Assembly (NCBI GenBank): GCA_039916225.1 | Contig: JBDSLU010000521.1 | Coordinates: 1-16,753 of the forward strand | Direction: 5' to 3' | Length of the DNA: 16,753 bases | Origin: JBDSLU01 sp039916225 | GTDB lineage: Bacteria; Acidobacteriota; Vicinamibacteria; Vicinamibacterales; Vicinamibacteraceae | Shown here: piece after piece, positions 8,801-16,753 of the stretch | Layout of the letters: each line of letters starts with the position of its first letter | Numbering within the stretch: the first letter of the stretch is position 1 | Translations under genes and position numbers: made by a program | The notes under the pieces: model-generated | Told to the model about the DNA's origin: nothing | Database searches by the model: none | Seen by the model: the letters and a program-made list of their open reading frames with translations, nothing else

Positions 8801-9967
8801 CCGATCGCGCAGGAAGATGTCGGAGATCGGCCCGGTCTGCTGGGTGCCGGGATTGCCGCCGGCGATGTCGTCGGCCAGCGACTCGAACACGACGAAGCGG
8901 CCGCTCAGGCTCATCGCCGGATTGCGGCTGTGATTGCCGGCCGTCACGCCGTTGATGTTGGTGCTCATGGCGCGGGTGATCCGGCGCTGCCGGTCGAACA
9001 CGAACACGTCCGTGTGGCCGTTGGGGTCGCTGGCCAGCAGGTTGGTCGCCGCGGACTGGTAGGCGATGTAGCGGCCGTTGCCGCTGACCACGGGATCGCT
9101 GCTGCCGCCCCCGATGGCCTGCGTCGGCAGCGCCACCGGGCCGACGGTCAGTCCCAGATTGACCCGCTCGGTCGCGACCGCCCCGATCTCGTCGAAGATA
9201 CCGTCGCCGTCGGCGTCACGGTCGTGCAGGAAGACGTCGGTCAGGCCGTTGGTGTCACCGGGCACCAAATTGGTCGCGCGCGACTGGAAGGCGATGAACC
9301 GGCCGGTGGCGCTCATCGACGGGTTGGTGCTCTCGCCGCCGAGCGCCTGCCCACCGGCCGAGGCGATGCTGACGCGGCGGACCGCGCCGTTCAGGCGGTT
9401 GCGCACGTAGATGTCGACCAGCCCGTTGGTGTCGTTGGCGGCCAAGGCGAAGCGCGACTCGAAGGCGACGTAGCGACCGTCGTAACTGAACGACGGCTTA
9501 CGGGCGCTCGCCATGCTCCGGCGGGTGCGGGCGACGTAGAAGAAGGTGGTGGTCCGGATGGTGCTGCCGCTCGTCACGGTGACGATGTAGGGCGTCCCGC
9601 TGACCAGTCGCGGCGGTGTGACGAAGGTCAGTCGGGTCGGGCTGTGCACGACGACGTTGGTCGGCTGCGCCGCGTTGATCGGGCCCGTCATCGTGACGGT
9701 GGTGTTGAACGAGCCGAACCAGCCGACGTTGGCGAGGACCTCGACGGTCGTCCCGCCGCTCGGCCCCCCGCGTGCTGGCGTCCGGGCCTGGATCGACGGC
9801 GCCGGCTGGGCGGCGGCCTGGGCCGCGCTCGCGACCAGAAGGAGGAGCACCAGCAGCGCTCGACACGCCATCTGCCAGCCCGCCAGCCTGGGCGGGGGAG
9901 CGCCGGCGCCGGTGGCGGCGCCCCGGGTGGCGGTCGGCGCGGCGGAAAGGGATTGCCTGGGTGTCAT
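5870..9967 (-). CDS. Large secreted IPT/TIG, TolB-like propeller and DUF5719-like repeat protein
   Basis: A 1365-residue protein. A long N-terminus leads to a hydrophobic core (ACRALLVLLLLVASAAQA) with a likely signal peptidase site after AQA. Domains in order: one IPT/TIG (about 60-146); six PD40/TolB-like propeller units (about 155-505), each opening with a motif like NPSMSATGRFIAFQS; an acidic, Pro/Gly/Thr-rich linker (about 510-597); three IPT/TIG domains (about 600-690, 687-770, 781-868), each opening with SSGPxTGG or similar; an Asp-rich calcium-type motif (DDDDLDGMADIW and DSDGDGRTNAQEC); and four repeats of 105-109 residues starting near 926, 1031, 1140 and 1248 that resemble DUF5719. 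Such Ig-like and propeller modules usually bind partners or surfaces; no enzyme motif is seen. AGGAG lies 9 bases before ATG 9967 and 6 before GTG 9970, so either may start translation. Protein secretion is inferred. Confidence 0.88.
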   Translation of the reverse strand: MTPRQSLSAAPTATRGAATGAGAPPPRLAGWQMACRALLVLLLLVASAAQAAAQPAPSIQARTPARGGPSGGTTVEVLANVGWFGSFNTTVTMTGPINAAQPTNVVVHSPTRLTFVTPPRLVSGTPYIVTVTSGSTIRTTTFFYVARTRRSMASARKPSFSYDGRYVAFESRFALAANDTNGLVDIYVRNRLNGAVRRVSIASAGGQALGGESTNPSMSATGRFIAFQSRATNLVPGDTNGLTDVFLHDRDADGDGIFDEIGAVATERVNLGLTVGPVALPTQAIGGGSSDPVVSGNGRYIAYQSAATNLLASDPNGHTDVFVFDRQRRITRAMSTNINGVTAGNHSRNPAMSLSGRFVVFESLADDIAGGNPGTQQTGPISDIFLRDRDTDQDGVFDEPGAINTSLVSSNRCEQNLTNHSVDPSITYDGRFVVFATAANNAQVVDGTCTPDDRNRVRDIFIYDRQLGAVTRRLSQDSRLDLPGASGAPVISGNGNLLLFRTQAVNGGGSGASAPNGPITLALSEDGKSTTGQVPSPTTDTPPPADVPPAPPSGSTEDPATSGDGNTTGNTTEPDPGTGGGEPVIEVEETPEDSDGTPSIGALSPSSGPTTGGNVVDVWGANFTAQSVVRWNDINLGAGVQFVNSALLRVTVPAAPGGVDGPVPVRVIVANEATNEVEYSYVGGLITPTITSFALATGPVTGGTTVTISGSGFSVGATVRFGAAAGISPIVNGAGTSIGVTTPPVDAAGPASIVVQNSNGTTAMSSSSFTYEFAPVNAAPVTQPLTPSSGPITGGTAITVSGQNFTPATTVTVGGVPATGLQILSNTQIVAVTPAGAQGPADVVVTTTSGTSTEVFQYEPLAAPVLACNLTSDDDDLDGMADIWELQYGFSPLDATDGALDSDGDGRTNAQECAALTHPRGLFTRYLAEGATGSFFDTRVVVANPGATPARVLFRFQTGLGEIVRHYLVVPATSRRTIDLRLLPGLESANVSTVIESDVQVVVDRTMRWDQQSRAGAHAESSSPAPSLTWYLAEGATHGSFALFYLIQNPSPTQAASVRIRYLLPAGAPIEQMIVVNPNTRATIAVDEQPGLGATDVSAVVESLNAVPIIVERAMYSSATGVFAAGHDSAGVTSPSLDWFFAEGATGSFFDTFLLMANPNALPANVTVTYLLPSGAPVTRPYVLQPNSRTTINVQEQHAQLNATAVSMRLTSTNGVTFLAERSMWWPHGQAWFEAHNAAGATTTGTKWAVGDGEVGLLPEDTATFLLVANTAGVAATVRVTLLFETGASVSQDFSVPANSRFNVPVVTSDAQPSATYMRVPRGTRFSAIVESLGATPIVVERAMYWNANGQLWAAGSDLLATKLQ

Positions 9968-9976
9968 CACTCGCAG

Positions 9977-9981
9977 CTCCT
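9977..9981 (-). promoter_or_regulatory. Shine-Dalgarno AGGAG of the secreted repeat protein gene
   Basis: AGGAG on the minus strand, 6 bases before GTG 9970 and 9 before ATG 9967. It supports the long N-terminus over an internal Met 33 codons further in, which has no comparable site. Confidence 0.6.
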
Positions 9982-10015
9982 GCTCGCGTCCGCCGACCGC
10001 CGGCGGGTGCCCATC

Positions 10016-10044
10016 ACTCTACGCACGCGTCACCTGTTCGCCAA
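10016..10044 (-). promoter_or_regulatory. Candidate sigma70-type promoter of the secreted repeat protein gene
   Basis: On the minus strand, TTGGCG (10044-10039) and TAGAGT (10021-10016) are separated by 17 bases. Each matches the sigma70 consensus at 4 of 6 positions. The start site would fall near 10009, giving a leader of about 40 bases that includes the Shine-Dalgarno site. Confidence 0.45.
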
Positions 10045-10056
10045 AGGAAACCCGCA

Positions 10057-10070
10057 CGTTGACTTCAACG
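10057..10070. promoter_or_regulatory. 14-bp dyad upstream of the minus-strand promoter
   Basis: CGTTGACTTCAACG has perfect 6-bp arms around CT. It lies 12 bases upstream of the candidate -35 of the secreted repeat protein gene, where an activator could bind. Binding is inferred. Confidence 0.4.
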
Positions 10071-10210
10071 ACGGGCACTGCGCGGCCGAACGTCAGCCGT
10101 GTTGGTACCGGTCCATGGAAAGTGCCGTGGATGGCGGACTTGGAGGCCGGGCGCGAGCGCCTGGCACCCGTGCTCCAGAATCGCGGCTCTCCGACACCGG
10201 CGGGATTGGT

Positions 10211-10228
10211 CCGCGCACACGTGCGCGG
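10211..10228. promoter_or_regulatory. 18-bp dyad upstream of the barrel gene promoter
   Basis: CCGCGCACACGTGCGCGG has perfect 8-bp arms around two central bases. It lies about 50 bases upstream of the candidate -10 of the barrel gene and is a plausible regulator binding site. GC-rich DNA yields such dyads by chance more often than AT-rich DNA. Confidence 0.4.
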
Positions 10229-10276
10229 CCGCTCGCCGCGGGCCGCTGTTCGCTGGAAAACCCCTGCGAATCACGC

Positions 10277-10285
10277 TGGTATACT
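10277..10285 (+). promoter_or_regulatory. Extended -10 promoter of the barrel gene
   Basis: TGGTATACT combines the TGn extension with TATACT, a 5 of 6 match. It is one of the few AT-rich spots in the region. No good -35 is seen (TGGAAA at 10254-10259 is the nearest, with a 20-base spacer), which is usual for extended -10 promoters. Transcription would begin near 10292, just before the hairpin. Confidence 0.5.
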
Positions 10286-10296
10286 CGCCCGGCGCG

Positions 10297-10322
10297 CGCG
10301 GCCAGCCCTTGGCTGGCCCGCG
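10297..10322 (+). other. Hairpin at the 5' end of the barrel gene leader
   Basis: GGCCAGCC and GGCTGGCC pair around the loop CTT (10300-10318). Three more pairs follow if one base is bulged. It would sit almost at the 5' end of the predicted mRNA, about 70 bases before the start codon. There is no T tract, so a 5'-end stabiliser or regulatory element is likelier than a terminator. Confidence 0.45.
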
Positions 10323-10377
10323 TCGTGCAGAGTGCCAGCCCCCGAGTAAGCACATGACGAAGATGCGAGAGCACTCT

Positions 10378-10383
10378 GAGGAG
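10378..10383 (+). promoter_or_regulatory. Shine-Dalgarno GAGGAG of the barrel gene
   Basis: GAGGAG lies 6 bases before ATG 10390 and 9 before ATG 10393. It decides the start against the many upstream in-frame codons, including the ATGs at 10354 and 10363. Confidence 0.7.
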
Positions 10384-10389
10384 ACACCG

Positions 10390-11811
10390 ATGATGGAACG
10401 ACAGCAACTGGCGGGCGACACGCGCCCCGAATCACGGGCGCGGCTGCGCCTGCGGGCGGCCGTGACCGCCTTCACCATGGCCGGCGCGCTGGCTGTCGCC
10501 GTGACGCCAGCGGCGGCGCAGTCGGAGGTCGGCAATCCCCGCGATGCTGCCCAGGCCACGACGGTCGGCGAGCTCGTCGACAAGCTGTTCGTGTTCCAGG
10601 CGCCCTACAACCCCCAGAACGTCGCCTTGTCGCTCGAGGACTTCCGCCGCCGCGCCGCCGACTCGCGTGAAGGCATCAACATCGGCATCGGCAACGCGCT
10701 GACGTCGTTCCCGCTCGGCGCGTCCTCGGCCGGCTTCACCTACCTGCAGAACGCGACCACCGGTGAGCGCGAGCTGAAGGCGGTGAGCTTCGGCCCGGTG
10801 TTCGTCGAGCGCTCCCTGACCAACGGCAAGGGCGTCCTCAACTTCGGCGCATCGTTCCAGGCGATGAAGTTCGACACCCTGCAGGGCCTCAACGTCCGCG
10901 ACGACGGCTACGTCGTCGAGTCGCTGATGGGCACCTACTCGGATGGCTCGCAGGTCGGCGACGCGTCTCGCGTGCAGCTCGACATCGACAGCAAGCTGGT
11001 GCTGTTCTCGGGCAGCTACGGCGTGACCGACCGGTTCGACTTCGGGTGGGCCGTGCCCATCGTCAACCTCAGCGCCCGCGGCCGGTATCTGCACGACTAC
11101 AACGGCGGCAAGGAGTGGGACAACAACGCGTCCTACATCAACCCCCAGGGTCAGCGCATCTTCATCCGTGACGTCTACCCCGGCAAGACCGGGACGGACA
11201 CGCTGGTCGATCGCACCGTCAGCACGACCGGTCTCGGGGACGTCGTGGTCCGCGCCAAGTACGGCCTGGGCTCACCCGACGCGCAGGTGGCCGCCATCTC
11301 GGCGGACATCCGCCTGCCGACCGGCGACGAAGAGAATCTCCTCGGCAACGGCAAGGCCTCGGTGCGCTTCACGGTCGGCGGCAGCAAGCGCCTGGGCGAG
11401 AGCGCCTCGATCAGCGGCAACGGCGGCTACACCGTCGGCGGCCTGACCGACGAGATCAACTTCGCCCTCGGCGCCGAAATGGCGGTCCTGCCGTCCAAGC
11501 AGCTGACGCTGACCTTCGACCTGATTGGCCAGCAGCTCCGCGACACGATCACCGAGCTCGGCTTCGTCGAGACGGAGCGGCGGACCATCTCCGACGTCCC
11601 CAACGGCTTTCCGGCGCGGGAGACGCACTACAACTACGCGCTATGGGATCGCGGCTCGACGACGCTGCTGCGCGGGGCCGTCGGCGCCAAGCTGGCCATC
11701 GGCGGCAACTGGCTGCTGACTGCGGCGGCGCTGTTCCGCCTCAACGACAACGGCTTCCAGCCCAAGGTCGTGCCGTTCATCGGCCTCGAGCACACCTGGA
11801 CGCGGAACTAG
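10390..11811 (+). CDS. Predicted outer-membrane beta-barrel protein (MetA-pathway-like)
   Basis: A 473-residue protein. It has a basic n-region, a hydrophobic core (AAVTAFTMAGALAVAV) and AAA-QS, a likely signal peptidase I site at 43/44. The mature part alternates hydrophobic and polar residues, with many Gly and aromatic residues, as in transmembrane beta-strands. Motifs GLGDVVVRAKYGL and ADIRLPTGDEENLLGNGKAS resemble those of outer-membrane proteins grouped under the phenol degradation MetA-like family (Phenol_MetA_deg), a poorly characterised group of presumed channels. The chain ends TWTRN rather than in an aromatic residue, so its C-terminal insertion signal is not canonical. The start is set by GAGGAG 6 bases upstream. 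The gene stands alone between a divergent secreted-protein gene and a convergent membrane-protein gene, with its own promoter candidate. No substrate can be read from the sequence. Confidence 0.85.
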   Translation: MMERQQLAGDTRPESRARLRLRAAVTAFTMAGALAVAVTPAAAQSEVGNPRDAAQATTVGELVDKLFVFQAPYNPQNVALSLEDFRRRAADSREGINIGIGNALTSFPLGASSAGFTYLQNATTGERELKAVSFGPVFVERSLTNGKGVLNFGASFQAMKFDTLQGLNVRDDGYVVESLMGTYSDGSQVGDASRVQLDIDSKLVLFSGSYGVTDRFDFGWAVPIVNLSARGRYLHDYNGGKEWDNNASYINPQGQRIFIRDVYPGKTGTDTLVDRTVSTTGLGDVVVRAKYGLGSPDAQVAAISADIRLPTGDEENLLGNGKASVRFTVGGSKRLGESASISGNGGYTVGGLTDEINFALGAEMAVLPSKQLTLTFDLIGQQLRDTITELGFVETERRTISDVPNGFPARETHYNYALWDRGSTTLLRGAVGAKLAIGGNWLLTAAALFRLNDNGFQPKVVPFIGLEHTWTRN

Positions 11812-13178
11812 TCTCCTGGAGCAGACTGGTCGGTCTGGCGGGCGCCGAGTAGCCCGGCGAGGAGCAGCGGCGCCACCAGGCCGATCAGGACCACCGGGTA
11901 CTGGAGACGGTACTCGGCCGAGGGGATGACCGGGATCAGCACCAGCGTGTGCAGGATCGCCGGCAGGAACGGCAACAGGGCGCGGCGGCCGAGCCGCCAC
12001 CAGCCGATCCCGGCGCAGGCCAGCACGAGGACGAGGTGGAGGACCGGCCCCCACACCAGGTTCCGGACGATCGGCGGGACCTGCGTCGTCGTGTAGATGC
12101 GCCAGTAGACGCCGTTGGCGAAGGGGCTGAGCGGCGCCGTCACCAGCCCGACCTTGTTGGTGGCCGGGATGCCCATCGACACGAACGCGTGCGGCGCGAG
12201 CCGCGGATCCCAGATGAATCCGCTGACGCACCGCACGTGCCGGGCGACGATCATCGGGTGGTCGACGATGGCGTGCAGCCAGGCGGTCCGGAACGCCTCC
12301 TGCTGCTGGTCGAACAGGGCCGCTGGCATGCGCCATAGGGTCGGCACGACGTTCCGGCAGTCGTAGTCGGCGCGCCATTGATCGAGGGGTTGCAGGCTGG
12401 CCACCACGGCGCTGTCGGCCGGGCGCAAGTCGCCGCCGCCCGCCACCACCGCGGCGACCTGGTGGATCGCCGACTGCTGCCTGAGGACCGGGTGCACACG
12501 CCCCGTGTGCAGCAGCCAGGGCGGCAGCGTCAACCCCGCGACGATCAGGGCGGTTGCGGCCGCGGACGCCGCCAGCGCGACACCCCGGCGGCGTCCGGCG
12601 GCGAGCGCGACGATCCACAGCGCCGTCGCCGCCGCCACCGGCAGGCCGTTGTGGCGATAGAGCGCCACACTCGACAGCGCCACGATCAGGCCGATCACCG
12701 TCCCTGGTGAGGCCAGGGCCTCGCCGCGGGTCTGCGCGATCCGCCACCCGACGTAGGAGAGCCCCAGCATCCCGAGGGCGTAGGGCACGTCCTTCCAGAG
12801 CGTCACCGACATCAGGCCGACCGCGGGCGTGGCGGCCAGCGCCGCGGCGGTGAGCAGCGCCACGACGACGGGCGCGCCGGCGGCGACGCAGGCCCGCGCC
12901 AGCGCGAACATGAGCCCGGCCAGGACGGCAATCTGCGCGATCGCGACCGCCGCCGGCGTCAGCCACAGGCGGGTGATCAGCCAGTAGGTCAGCGTGTGAA
13001 CCGGCGGATGGTAGGCGGTGATCTTCAGCGTCAGCAGCTGCGACCACTGATCCAGTGAATCGTCGCTCAGGATCCCCGGCCAGAAGCCAGCCAGGCTGGC
13101 CGCTCCCACGACGAGCACCGCCATCGCCGGCGCCGCGATCGCCAGCCGCCGTGCGGCGGCCGACACGGTTCCGGTCAC
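11808..13178 (-). CDS. Polytopic membrane protein, possibly a GT-C-type glycosyltransferase
   Basis: A 456-residue protein with about ten hydrophobic segments. After the first helix comes an outward loop with GILSDDSLDQWSQ (Asp39, Asp40), then AYHPPVH (57-61). A long hydrophilic loop lies at about 230-350 and contains two Cys, then a final helix cluster with the motif EYRLQYPV near the end. An acidic pair in the first loop plus a large loop is the pattern of GT-C glycosyltransferases, which use lipid-linked sugars at the membrane. The PGILS-DS-DQW and HPP motifs recall the uncharacterised DUF6020 membrane proteins. This assignment is tentative, and no substrate can be named. The start is GTG 13178 with only weak Shine-Dalgarno complementarity; a GTG four codons later is possible. 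A promoter candidate lies about 100 bases upstream and a possible leader ORF overlaps the GTG. The stop shares CTAG with the convergent barrel gene. Confidence 0.82.
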   Translation of the reverse strand: MTGTVSAAARRLAIAAPAMAVLVVGAASLAGFWPGILSDDSLDQWSQLLTLKITAYHPPVHTLTYWLITRLWLTPAAVAIAQIAVLAGLMFALARACVAAGAPVVVALLTAAALAATPAVGLMSVTLWKDVPYALGMLGLSYVGWRIAQTRGEALASPGTVIGLIVALSSVALYRHNGLPVAAATALWIVALAAGRRRGVALAASAAATALIVAGLTLPPWLLHTGRVHPVLRQQSAIHQVAAVVAGGGDLRPADSAVVASLQPLDQWRADYDCRNVVPTLWRMPAALFDQQQEAFRTAWLHAIVDHPMIVARHVRCVSGFIWDPRLAPHAFVSMGIPATNKVGLVTAPLSPFANGVYWRIYTTTQVPPIVRNLVWGPVLHLVLVLACAGIGWWRLGRRALLPFLPAILHTLVLIPVIPSAEYRLQYPVVLIGLVAPLLLAGLLGARQTDQSAPGD

Positions 13179-13252
13179 GCCGGGCCGCCGGCGTCGGCGA
13201 GCGCCATCGGCACGTCGCCCACGGCTGTCATCGACGTAGGGATACGCGGCAT
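13175..13252 (-). CDS. Possible 25-residue leader peptide
   Basis: An ATG at 13252 opens 25 codons ending in TGA, which overlaps the GTG start of the membrane protein (GTGA). Inside are in-frame ATGs at 13231 and 13207. It begins about 20 bases after the predicted transcription start at 13273. No Shine-Dalgarno is seen, and the composition (Ala, Gly, Pro, Met, Val) gives no clear function. It could couple translation to the downstream gene, which has a weak site of its own, or be a chance frame in GC-rich DNA. Confidence 0.25.
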   Translation of the reverse strand: MPRIPTSMTAVGDVPMALADAGGPA

Positions 13253-13279
13253 CGGCTGTTCAGCAGGGAAAGCGTCGGC

Positions 13280-13309
13280 AGGATATCGACGCGCGACCGG
13301 CCGCGTCAA
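13280..13309 (-). promoter_or_regulatory. Sigma70-type promoter of the membrane protein gene
   Basis: On the minus strand, TTGACG (13309-13304) and TATCCT (13285-13280) are separated by 18 bases, matching consensus at 5 and 4 of 6 positions. It lies just after the rpoC terminator and would give a leader of about 95 bases. It is the best two-box promoter in the window. Confidence 0.55.
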
Positions 13310-13345
13310 TCGAGGCCGGAGCATCTGCGTCGCGAGGCCCAAATG

Positions 13346-13377
13346 AAAAGGGCGCAGCCTGACGGCTGCGCCCTTTT
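13346..13377 (-). terminator. Intrinsic terminator of rpoC
   Basis: A perfect 14-bp inverted repeat, AAAAGGGCGCAGCC with its complement, around a 4-base loop. Read on the minus strand it is a 10-bp GC stem followed by TTTTC, 50 bases after the rpoC stop. The A run on the other side makes it symmetrical, so it could act in both directions. No plus-strand gene reads into it. Confidence 0.93.
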
Positions 13378-13426
13378 CTCGAACCGATGGATCGCCGGAA
13401 CTGCCCGGCGACTTCGTCCCGATTTA

Positions 13427-16753
<3,327 letters not shown>

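Larger units (their letters stand above)
9968..10389. other. Divergent regulatory region, 422 bases without a gene
   Basis: This stretch separates two divergent envelope-protein genes. It holds a candidate minus-strand promoter (10016-10044), two dyads (10057-10070 and 10211-10228), a candidate extended -10 promoter for the barrel gene (10277-10285), a hairpin (10297-10322) and a ribosome binding site (10378-10383). Reading frames remain open through it, but they show no recognisable protein and look like extensions of flanking frames. Confidence 0.7.

Noticed and set aside
10059..10064. Plus-strand TTGACT as a -35 box
   Set aside because: No -10-like hexamer follows at 16-19 bases; the sequence is better explained as half of the 14-bp dyad.
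8708..10357. Plus-strand frame of about 550 codons spanning the propeller part and the divergent region
   Set aside because: It is mostly antisense to a convincing gene, has no domain, and crosses the promoter region.
10099..10389. Extended N-terminus of the barrel protein
   Set aside because: A signal peptide and GAGGAG at 10378-10383 place the start at 10390; the upstream part covers the promoter and hairpin.

Overview
The window is high-GC bacterial DNA with tightly packed genes. Several features point to Acidobacteriota, most likely the Vicinamibacteria branch: Hanks-type Ser/Thr kinases in tandem, a large secreted IPT/TIG protein with four DUF5719-like repeats, and an RNA polymerase beta' with a large insertion in the trigger loop. 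This placement is inferred from gene content, not from a phylogenetic marker search.

Layout. Positions 1-219 hold nothing I can support. A minus-strand lipoprotein gene of the TraB/GumN family (220-1362) is divergent from two Ser/Thr kinase genes on the plus strand (1412-3001 and 2998-5760). The kinase genes overlap by ATGA and are clear paralogues. The first kinase appears soluble. The second has one membrane segment and an extracytoplasmic part ending in an NTF2-like domain. After a convergent gap with two hairpins (5761-5869) comes a minus-strand gene of about 4.1 kb for a secreted multidomain protein: signal peptide, IPT/TIG, six-unit TolB-like propeller, three more IPT/TIG domains, a calcium-binding type Asp motif and four DUF5719-like repeats. 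It is divergent, across a 422-base regulatory region with two dyads and two promoter candidates, from a predicted outer-membrane beta-barrel gene (10390-11811). That gene meets a minus-strand polytopic membrane protein gene (11808-13178) tail to tail, and both use one CTAG palindrome for their stop codons. The region 13179-13426 holds a promoter and possible leader peptide for the membrane gene and a strong intrinsic terminator for rpoC. The window ends inside rpoC (13427-16753, minus strand, 5' end outside).

How the genes may work together. rpoC is housekeeping. Most of the other genes act at the cell envelope: a lipoprotein, a transmembrane kinase, a secreted repeat protein, an outer-membrane barrel and a GT-C-like membrane protein. 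The clearest functional unit is the coupled kinase pair, possibly co-regulated with the TraB/GumN lipoprotein through a shared divergent promoter. I see no CRISPR array, transposase, integrase, tRNA or rRNA.
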